Shown here piece by piece: positions 1 through 5,342 of a stretch of DNA of 5,738 nt. The position numbers and the translations under genes were made by a program. The DNA comes from CAZCWX01 sp964502465. Its GTDB lineage: Bacteria; Desulfobacterota; Binatia; Bin18. The notes under the pieces were generated by a model. It had not been told where the DNA came from. It was given only the letters and a program-made list of their open reading frames with translations, and searched no databases. Position 1 is the first letter of the stretch. Each line of letters begins with the position of its first letter. The stretch spans positions 1 through 5,738 of the forward strand of contig CAZCWX010000201.1 in assembly GCA_964502465.1 (NCBI GenBank), in the 5' to 3' direction.

Positions 1-2711
1 AGCCGATATAACTCTGCCTCGTAGAGACGCTCCCCACTCCGGTGCATTGCGGCCTCAGCTTCGGCAAGTATGGCAAGCCCGTCTTCTACCTGACCTGCTT
101 TTCCAAAATTGTCAGCTAAAGAAGCGAGCCATCCTGTCTGCCCTAACTCTGTCTCCACTTCTTTTAATGCGCCCATACCCTGCTGTATCCGTGCTCTGCC
201 TTCCTCCCTTTGCCCTTGTCTCAACAGTAATTGACCCTGTTGAATAATGCCTAGCGCCCAAAAGTAAGGAAACTCCTGCACCCGTGAAAGTGTGACCAGT
301 GTTTCTGCGTGCTCCTGGGCCACTTGTGTCTCACCATGGAATTGGTGGAATCCGACAGCGAAGAAGAGGGCAAACGCCCGGCTATGCGGGTGAGCAATCT
401 CTTGGGTTAAGGTCAATACCTTAGAGACTTTTTGCCGGGCCTGAGCAGGATAACCAAGCAAGCTCAGTGCCCAGGCGCAGAAACCAAGGCAACCCACCCT
501 GGCGTCGATGCCATAACTCACAACGATGTCGCTAGGCTGCTGGGGATTGTAACATCCCAGCGCTTGCTCAAGATGCTGTTGGGCAGCGAGCAAATCTCCA
601 CGATAGAGCAAAGCTCCTCCCACTGCCTCGTGAGCCAGCACTAAGCAATCCGAGTCTTGCCCTTGTTGAGCGAGGAGCAAGAGCTGTTCGGCATCCTCGC
701 TGGCAGTCCGTACCTTTCCCTGCGAGAAATGCGCTGCCCACAGTCCCCAGATGACTGGAAAGAGTTGTGCTGTCTCCCCGATCTGTTGACACAACTCTCG
801 CGCCCGGTTGTAGGCGCGCTCGACTTCAGGAGCCCCCCACCCTTTTGTGGCGATTAACACGGAGCCAAGGGTTGTATAGAAGACGAGTTCTTGATGAGTA
901 CGCTTTTTGGAATCCGGCAAATGCTTCAGGAGTTCGAGTCCCTTTGTCAGATGCTCAAATGCCTCGCGATAGGCATATCGCCGGAGCGCATTTTCTACCG
1001 CTTGCTGAAGGTACTGTACGGCCTTCTGATAATTTCGCCCTTGTTCAAAATGCACGACCAGTTCTGCGGTAATTTCTTGCACGCGATTCCCATACCCCGT
1101 CTCCTTTCGCTCGCCGATCCGCCGATGAAGGATGAGACGTTCCCCTGCTGTCAGCCGCTCATACAGCACGTTTTGGTACAGCGCATGGATAAAGCTATAG
1201 CGCCCAGCCACCGTTCCGTCTGGCCATTCGTCTACTCCGCCTGACCGCAGAAACTGATCATGTCGTACTAACACTGCGCACCAGCGTTCAACCCGCACGC
1301 CCTCCTCTTCTAACCCTGCCGCTACCGCCGCAGCCGAGAACTCCACTCCTGCCACGCTTGCTGCCTCTAACACGCGCTGTTCCTCAGGGTTGAGTTTCTC
1401 GAGGTGTTTCTCGATCAACCGTCGCAAATTCTCAGGGACCCCGATCGTAATGCCCTCAACGTCGACGGAGAGTTCCCACTGTCCGTCTGTTTGCTGAATC
1501 GCTCCTTGTGCAAGCAGGTAGTCAGTCGCATTCACCATGAACAAGGGATTCCCCTCGGTCCGCTGGTGAATCACCTGTGCCAGTCGGACTGGGAATGAGT
1601 GTCCTGGAAATCTCGTAGCCAGATATTCATCAACCTCCGCTTCGGTGAGAAACTTGAGCGACACCTCTTCACATTGCCCATGCGCCTGCAATTCCTGCCG
1701 GACGGCCTGTAGTGGATGTCCAACCCCGAGTACTTCCGTTGGTCGATACGACGCAATCAATAGCAGCCGTGCCGGTTCACGCCGCCGCGCCAGATAGGCG
1801 AGTAAATCCAGTGTCGAATAATCTCCCCATTGCAAATCTTCTAACACCAGCACTAACGGCCGCTCCGCAGCCAGGGCTTCTACGACCTCTGCCATTTCGC
1901 GCAACATGCGTTCTCGTGTTGCCCCCTGAATCTTGCGCTGTAAGGTGTCTAACTCGCTGGGACTCAGCAGCGCCGGCATCTGCACCAACCACGTCGGAGC
2001 ATGCTGGTCCAAAAGTCGAATGAGAATCTTGCCCGCTGGCCCTCGACACAGGCGTCCAAGTACGTCGAGGATCGGCAAATAGGCTTCTCCCGCACCATAG
2101 TGCTCCACGCATAGACCCAACCCGATCCGCGCTTCTCTCTGGGCTGCCACGCGTTCCAAGAAGGCATCCAGTAAGGTCGTCTTGCCAATTCCCGGCTCCC
2201 CCGTCACAAAAATGACTTGCCGCTTGCCTTGCAATGCCTTCTCCAGTCGGCTCTGCAGCGTGTGTAATTCTGCTGCCCGGCCGACGAGGCCGATGGGAGG
2301 TTGGAGGTTGGCAATTGCCAATTGCAGATTTTTCCCTTTCGCCTTCGCTCCTTGAACTCTCAACCCTCTGAGACTCTGCACGCCAGACTCTACACTCGTG
2401 ACTTCGGCGATGAACCGATATCCACGGCGAGGAACTGCCTGGATGAATCGCGAGGCAGTTGCGGTATCTTTCAATGCCTTGCGCAGTTCTCGAATACACA
2501 CGATCGGGACTGAGTCGCTGACATAGGTCCCAGCCCAGATTGCTGCAAGCAGTTCATCTTTCGTGATGAGTTGCCCGGCACGTTCCACCAAGAAACGCAG
2601 CACAGCAAACGTTTTCGGCCGCAGTGGGATGGCGCGTGTCCCCCGCCATAAACACCCACTAACCGTATCAAGACGAAAGGAATGAAAGATAAACCCTTGT
2701 CCTTGCAGCAT
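1..2711 (-). CDS. Winged-helix / AAA (STAND-type) ATPase / TPR transcriptional regulator, 3' end cut by window edge
   Basis: Seen: reading the minus strand from the ATG at 2711-2709 gives 903 uninterrupted codons to the window edge. An in-frame TAG at 2723-2721 means no upstream start exists, and the DNA-binding domain begins almost at once, which supports this start. Residues about 8-103 form an OmpR/PhoB-type winged helix (RPKTFAVLRFLVERAG, then ELRKALK, then the wing PRRGYRFI). Residues 104-138 are a low-complexity linker. The ATPase follows: Walker A GEPGIGKTT at 171-179, Walker B VLVLEDLQWGD at 287-297, a sensor-like IASYRPTEV at 319-327, TEGNPLFMV at 385-393 and FIHALYQNVLYERL at 507-520, all hallmarks of AAA_16/STAND ATPases. 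About 545-903 is alpha-helical and TPR-like. Family knowledge: such proteins are cytoplasmic, signal-responsive transcription regulators in which ATP binding gates DNA binding. Inferred: it controls the divergent outer-membrane gene, itself, or both. There is no BTAD domain next to the winged helix, so it is not a classical SARP. The ligand is unknown and the C-terminus is missing. Confidence 0.93.
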   Translation of the reverse strand, partial: MLQGQGFIFHSFRLDTVSGCLWRGTRAIPLRPKTFAVLRFLVERAGQLITKDELLAAIWAGTYVSDSVPIVCIRELRKALKDTATASRFIQAVPRRGYRFIAEVTSVESGVQSLRGLRVQGAKAKGKNLQLAIANLQPPIGLVGRAAELHTLQSRLEKALQGKRQVIFVTGEPGIGKTTLLDAFLERVAAQREARIGLGLCVEHYGAGEAYLPILDVLGRLCRGPAGKILIRLLDQHAPTWLVQMPALLSPSELDTLQRKIQGATRERMLREMAEVVEALAAERPLVLVLEDLQWGDYSTLDLLAYLARRREPARLLLIASYRPTEVLGVGHPLQAVRQELQAHGQCEEVSLKFLTEAEVDEYLATRFPGHSFPVRLAQVIHQRTEGNPLFMVNATDYLLAQGAIQQTDGQWELSVDVEGITIGVPENLRRLIEKHLEKLNPEEQRVLEAASVAGVEFSAAAVAAGLEEEGVRVERWCAVLVRHDQFLRSGGVDEWPDGTVAGRYSFIHALYQNVLYERLTAGERLILHRRIGERKETGYGNRVQEITAELVVHFEQGRNYQKAVQYLQQAVENALRRYAYREAFEHLTKGLELLKHLPDSKKRTHQELVFYTTLGSVLIATKGWGAPEVERAYNRARELCQQIGETAQLFPVIWGLWAAHFSQGKVRTASEDAEQLLLLAQQGQDSDCLVLAHEAVGGALLYRGDLLAAQQHLEQALGCYNPQQPSDIVVSYGIDARVGCLGFCAWALSLLGYPAQARQKVSKVLTLTQEIAHPHSRAFALFFAVGFHQFHGETQVAQEHAETLVTLSRVQEFPYFWALGIIQQGQLLLRQGQREEGRARIQQGMGALKEVETELGQTGWLASLADNFGKAGQVEDGLAILAEAEAAMHRSGERLYEAELYR

Positions 2712-2716
2712 TTTTT

Positions 2717-2722
2717 CTCTCT
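2717..2722 (-). promoter_or_regulatory. Weak purine-rich ribosome binding site of the regulator gene
   Basis: On the minus strand AGAGAG lies five A residues upstream of the ATG at 2711. It overlaps the in-frame TAG at 2723-2721. It is a poor match to the anti-Shine-Dalgarno sequence compared with the strong sites of the plus-strand genes, which suggests low translation of the regulator. Confidence 0.4.
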
Positions 2723-2736
2723 AAACAGTCGAATAA

Positions 2737-2758
2737 AAATTGAATCGAAATTGTATCG
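2737..2758 (-). repeat. Two-unit 11-bp tandem repeat, candidate operator for the winged-helix regulator
   Basis: On the minus strand CGATACAATTT (2758-2748) is followed directly by CGATTCAATTT (2747-2737), identical at 10 of 11 positions. A decayed third unit (2736-2726) matches at about 6 of 11. Family knowledge: OmpR/PhoB-type winged helices commonly bind head-to-tail direct repeats spaced about one helical turn. The repeat lies 26 bp upstream of the regulator's start codon, and its first unit contains TACAAT, a 5-of-6 match to a -10 box. No good -35 hexamer is visible at the matching distance. Autoregulation is inferred. Confidence 0.5.
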
Positions 2759-2808
2759 TTTTTTTACTGACTTTCTCCTCTGACCCTGCCTATACTCCCT
2801 GCGCACGT

Positions 2809-2839
2809 TTGTGAAAGATCAGACGCGCGGCGTTATATC
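2809..2839 (+). promoter_or_regulatory. Candidate weak promoter for the outer-membrane protein gene
   Basis: TTGTGA at 2809-2814 (4 of 6 to a sigma-70 -35 box) and TATATC at 2834-2839 (4 of 6 to a -10 box) are 19 bp apart, longer than the ideal 17. Use of this pair would give a leader of roughly 145 nt before the start at 2992. Both boxes are imperfect, so the promoter may need an activator or lie elsewhere. Confidence 0.25.
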
Positions 2840-2980
2840 ACAACCAGAGTAAAAAAGTGAAGCGAAAAATATCGGGCAAGAAAGGAGGTGCGTAAAATTC
2901 TGTCAACAGGAGAGCTTCTTTCTGATCTGAATGGAGCTGAAGATGGGACTGTGAGAGAGATAACCGGTAGAGAGGCACGT

Positions 2981-2987
2981 AAGGAGG
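2981..2987 (+). promoter_or_regulatory. Strong ribosome binding site of the outer-membrane protein gene
   Basis: AAGGAGG stands four bases before the ATG at 2992. An in-frame TAA at 2980-2982 overlaps this site, so no upstream extension of the reading frame is possible and the start is fixed. Confidence 0.85.
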
Positions 2988-2991
2988 GAGT

Positions 2992-5100
2992 ATGCAGAGA
3001 AGGGCAACACACAGCAGGCAGGGGATCAAACTTGGTTTGCTACTGGGGACTATCAGTATCCTCACCTGGGGAACGAGTGCATGGGCATCGACGCGGTTTG
3101 GGCCAGACATCGAAGTGCAGGCCTGGTACCGTATGCGCCACACCTTTCAGACCGACGGCACTGAGCACTTCGACTGGGTGCAATGGCGCAACGAAGCCTA
3201 TGTCTGGCTGATCTACAACAACATTGTGAAAAACAATACCTTGCGGCCATTCAATCTCGATTGGCATATTCCCTTTGTGGAGAATCTAGCCTTTAGTGGC
3301 CGCTATCGCGCCCGGGTCGATCCGGTCTATTACCTGCGCAAACATTATCGCAATCTGTACGATGAAGAGCTGCGCCAAAATTTCTTCAAGCCGGAGGACG
3401 GCTTTCGCGACATCCATGCCGATATGGACCACGGGAAAATTGGGCCTGGCCGCCTCTCCTCACGCATTGGCTTTCAGCAGATCGTTTGGGGCGAATCGGA
3501 CCTCTACCGTTCGCTGGATATTATCAACCCGCTGCGGATCGATCAGAACTTTGCCATCGGAGAAAAGTTCGACGAGTTTCGCAGCCCGATCCTGGCGTTC
3601 AAGTTCTTTTACGACATCGGGAATGTCGGTGAATCTTTCTCCAATGTCGGCATTGAAACCTTTTATACGCCCCGCTATCGCAGCGGCGCGACTGACCTGA
3701 TCCAAGAGAACGCCTTTCGGGTATACTACCAGGCAGACAGATGCCTCACCCCGGACGGGCAACTCTTGACCTTCAGCTATGCCAACTGTGGCCAGAATGA
3801 CACCCGCTTCCTCCCCCGCCGGCCCAACTGGGTCGGACAGCGCCGCTTTGGGCATCCCTGGTCGTTTTTTGGCGTGGGGCCGAACGGTCAGGCAACGGCA
3901 GCGGACTATTTCTGCATTACGGGAGAATGTCGGCCGGAAGTCGCCGGCGAGCGCGGCAGTGTGATCTATAACATCCACAGACGCAACAAGAGTCACCTCA
4001 CTCGCGGCACCTCGTGGAACGGGGGCATGCTCAGCGGTGGGGGGGTGCGGATCGTCGGCACGACGTGGTTTGGCGCACAGGTGTCGCTTAACTACCTCCT
4101 CCTGCCGCTGGGGCCGACGGGGGAAGCCGATGCCAATGGTGTCGCTGAGGCGCTGACGGAGGGCCGCGTGTATGGCTCTATGCCTTTTGGGGGCGTGGAC
4201 CCGTCTGGGCCGCTGGAAGAGGGGTTACGCCGCTGCCTCTCCGCCAGTGGGAAAAACAATTCCAAAGGGCGCAACAACGATGCAGTTATCCTCACTGGCT
4301 CGGATCTCTATGGCTATGATTGGCCGGAGCGCCGGCTGGACGCCAATGGCAACCCCTTACGCAGTGCCAAACAAAAGCAGGCCGCGCGCACCCCGATCAC
4401 GCTCTGTGTGAACCCCTACCATAAGTTGCGGTACTCGAACATTCTCGGCTTTACCATGACGTACAACGATTTCGATTACACAGGCGCGGTCATTCGCCTT
4501 GAGCAGAGTGTCTCGACCCGCGAAGGGCGCAACAAATTCCCTGGTCGCACCACCAAGTTCCCCCATATAGTGTACACCACCCCCGTGTGGCGGAGCATGG
4601 TGGGCTTTGATCTGTTCTCCTCTTTGTCGAACTATCCAGGGATGGGGTGGACACGCAACTTACCAGGAGATTTTGGCACCCAGGCTTCGTTCCTGAGCTT
4701 TCAGTGGCTGATGATGTACGTGCCCTCGGCCTCAAATACCTTTAGCTACACGACTAACTGTACCGGGACCGGCCGCCCCTCACCGCCTGGTCCGCAACCA
4801 GGCGACCGCCCTGGCTGCACCAACAAGCACTGGAACCATTTCTTTACGCTGGGGTTTGCGGGCCAAGGGTACTTCAAGAGCAAACTGGAACAGCGGACGG
4901 CGGTAGCGTTTGAGCCGCGCGGGAAGCAGTGGTTGCTCTATGGGCAATGGTGGTGGCGCGATTTCTTCAGCCTCCCCGTTGACCTGTCGGCGGGCGTGAG
5001 TTGGTTCCCCAGCAGCCGCATGGACCATTCGTGGACCGCACTCAACTTCTTTACCGAACGTAATCTGTTGTGGTTCGAAGCCACATATTATCTGCTGTAA
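2992..5100 (+). CDS. DUF1302-type outer-membrane beta-barrel protein with Sec signal peptide
   Basis: Seen: 702 codons from ATG 2992 to TAA 5098-5100. The N-terminus is a Sec signal peptide: basic MQRRATHSRQ, a hydrophobic core around residues 13-25, and a probable AWA/S cleavage after residue 32. The mature chain is rich in aromatic residues and alternates polar and apolar residues as in beta barrels. It ends in a strand-like NLLWFEATYYLL. Residues 155-177 (RIGFQQIVWGESDLYRSLDIINP) carry the pattern I associate with DUF1302 proteins, a G(F/K)QQ(I/V)VWGE core followed by D(I/V)INP. Family knowledge: DUF1302 proteins are poorly characterised outer-membrane proteins, often near DUF1329 lipoproteins and RND-type transporters; no such partner is in this window. 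Odd: eight cysteines at 251, 266, 308, 313, 415, 472, 590 and 609, and a Pro/Gly-rich loop between the last two. Inferred role: passage or binding of a hydrophobic compound at the outer membrane, probably under the divergent regulator. The substrate is unknown. Confidence 0.85.
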   Translation: MQRRATHSRQGIKLGLLLGTISILTWGTSAWASTRFGPDIEVQAWYRMRHTFQTDGTEHFDWVQWRNEAYVWLIYNNIVKNNTLRPFNLDWHIPFVENLAFSGRYRARVDPVYYLRKHYRNLYDEELRQNFFKPEDGFRDIHADMDHGKIGPGRLSSRIGFQQIVWGESDLYRSLDIINPLRIDQNFAIGEKFDEFRSPILAFKFFYDIGNVGESFSNVGIETFYTPRYRSGATDLIQENAFRVYYQADRCLTPDGQLLTFSYANCGQNDTRFLPRRPNWVGQRRFGHPWSFFGVGPNGQATAADYFCITGECRPEVAGERGSVIYNIHRRNKSHLTRGTSWNGGMLSGGGVRIVGTTWFGAQVSLNYLLLPLGPTGEADANGVAEALTEGRVYGSMPFGGVDPSGPLEEGLRRCLSASGKNNSKGRNNDAVILTGSDLYGYDWPERRLDANGNPLRSAKQKQAARTPITLCVNPYHKLRYSNILGFTMTYNDFDYTGAVIRLEQSVSTREGRNKFPGRTTKFPHIVYTTPVWRSMVGFDLFSSLSNYPGMGWTRNLPGDFGTQASFLSFQWLMMYVPSASNTFSYTTNCTGTGRPSPPGPQPGDRPGCTNKHWNHFFTLGFAGQGYFKSKLEQRTAVAFEPRGKQWLLYGQWWWRDFFSLPVDLSAGVSWFPSSRMDHSWTALNFFTERNLLWFEATYYLL

Positions 5101-5104
5101 CGAG

Positions 5105-5143
5105 GAGTTGGGTGGGTCGCGGCCCACCCAACTCACAAGTTTT
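5105..5143 (+). terminator. Candidate intrinsic terminator of the outer-membrane protein gene
   Basis: GAGTTGGGTGGG (5105-5116) and CCCACCCAACTC (5123-5134) form a perfect 12-bp stem with a 6-nt loop, starting five bases after the TAA. The following T run is short (TTTT at 5140-5143) and set off by ACAAG, so termination may be partial or the stem may mainly protect the 3' end of the mRNA. Confidence 0.6.
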
Positions 5144-5179
5144 CAGACCCAGTTCAGCGGGGACAAAGCTGAAACTATA

Positions 5180-5220
5180 GCGGAAAACTTTTCTTGGTAG
5201 GTTTCCGCACCTTTTCTTTT
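5180..5220 (+). terminator. Second candidate terminator: 7-bp hairpin with T-rich tail
   Basis: GCGGAAA (5180-5186) pairs perfectly with TTTCCGC (5202-5208) around a 15-nt loop. It is followed after three bases by TTTTCTTTT (5212-5220). The tail is better than that of the upstream hairpin but the stem is shorter and the loop large. The two could act in tandem. Confidence 0.4.
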
Positions 5221-5224
5221 GGTC

Positions 5225-5275
5225 ATACCCATGCGGGGGTACGGCATGCTGTACCCCCGCTCTGTATTCCCATGC
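5225..5275. repeat. GC-rich palindrome flanked by near-perfect 10-bp direct repeats
   Basis: GCGGGGGTAC (5233-5242) and GTACCCCCGC (5251-5260) are exact inverted copies. With a G-T pair and a G-C pair added, the stem reaches 12 bp around a CATG loop. ATACCCATGC (5225-5234) and ATTCCCATGC (5266-5275) are direct repeats matching at 9 of 10 positions that flank the palindrome, the first overlapping the stem by two bases. No T tract follows on either strand, so a plain terminator is unlikely. A REP-like or miniature mobile palindrome is inferred. Confidence 0.5.
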
Positions 5276-5285
5276 TACGCTCTTG

Positions 5286-5316
5286 CCCTTTGACTTCCCC
5301 TTCGACAAACTCAAGG
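5286..5316. repeat. Dispersed-repeat-like segment with CCCTTCGAC core
   Basis: CCTTCGACAAACTCAAGG (5299-5316) is an imperfect palindrome, and CCCTTTGAC / CCCTTCGAC (5286-5294 and 5298-5306) form a 12-bp-spaced direct repeat. On the minus strand one frame reads LSLSKG. From memory, close variants of this sequence (CCCTTCGACAAGCTCAGGG and the LSLSKG peptide it yields) recur in intergenic regions of many uncultured-bacterium genomes. Its copy number in this genome cannot be judged here. Confidence 0.45.
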
Positions 5317-5330
5317 TACGCTCACAGTGA

Positions 5331-5338
5331 AAGGAAGG
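5331..5338 (+). promoter_or_regulatory. Ribosome binding site that favours the second of two adjacent ATG codons
   Basis: AAGGAAGG precedes tandem ATG codons at 5340 and 5343. The AAGGA core lies 4 nt from the first ATG and 7 nt from the second, so the second is preferred on spacing. The two proteins differ by one methionine. Confidence 0.6.
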
Positions 5339-5342
5339 GATG

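Larger units (their letters stand above)
2712..2991. promoter_or_regulatory. Divergent intergenic control region
   Basis: These 280 bp separate two divergently transcribed genes and must hold both promoters. The part next to the regulator (about 2709-2765) is clearly AT-rich. It contains an 11-bp tandem repeat and a T7 run at 2759-2765 (an A-tract on the regulator's strand). The part next to the outer-membrane gene (about 2840-2991) is a purine-rich leader with two strong Shine-Dalgarno-like sites about 100 bp apart, at 2881-2890 and 2981-2987. I see no convincing small gene here. Confidence 0.7.
5101..5342. other. Intergenic stretch dense in palindromes and repeat-like sequence
   Basis: This 242-bp gap between two same-strand genes contains no credible gene. 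It holds a 12-bp perfect hairpin just after the stop codon, a small TTCAGC/GCTGAA hairpin (5153-5158 with 5168-5173), a 7-bp hairpin followed by a T-rich tract, a 10-bp GC-rich palindrome flanked by direct repeats, and a dispersed-repeat-like segment just before the next gene. The density of inverted repeats is higher than two simple terminators would need. Confidence 0.6.

Noticed and set aside
891..1244. 117-codon plus-strand frame opposite the regulator
   Set aside because: It is antisense to the TPR-like region, lacks a convincing ribosome binding site and resembles no family.
1777..2499. 240-codon open frame on the minus strand within the regulator gene
   Set aside because: It is out of frame with the 903-codon regulator, whose winged helix and Walker motifs cover the same DNA. 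Its translation is rich in Arg, Ser and Gly with no recognisable domain.
1..2711. Possible frameshift or pseudogene in the regulator
   Set aside because: Reading every codon from 2711 to 1 on the minus strand found no stop and no loss of domain order. The gene is intact as far as it is visible.
2737..2758. CRISPR-like repeat
   Set aside because: Only two 11-bp units with no spacers; size and spacing fit an operator, not an array.
2888..3211. GTG-started plus-strand frame of 107 codons overlapping the outer-membrane gene start
   Set aside because: Its Shine-Dalgarno sequence overlaps the start codon itself, and the second half is an out-of-frame reading of the signal peptide region. Only the orphan Shine-Dalgarno is kept as a finding.
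3460..3996. 178-codon minus-strand open frame opposite the outer-membrane gene
   Set aside because: It lies wholly antisense to a gene with a clear signal peptide and family motif, and shows no ribosome binding site or domain. It is best explained as a codon-bias shadow.
4780..5136. 118-codon minus-strand frame across the end of the outer-membrane gene
   Set aside because: It starts inside the terminator hairpin and is antisense to the C-terminal barrel strands; no domain or ribosome binding site is seen.
5233..5260. GC-rich palindrome as an intrinsic terminator
   Set aside because: Neither strand has a T run after the stem; it is followed by TCTGTATTCC on the plus strand and ATGGGTATGA on the minus strand.
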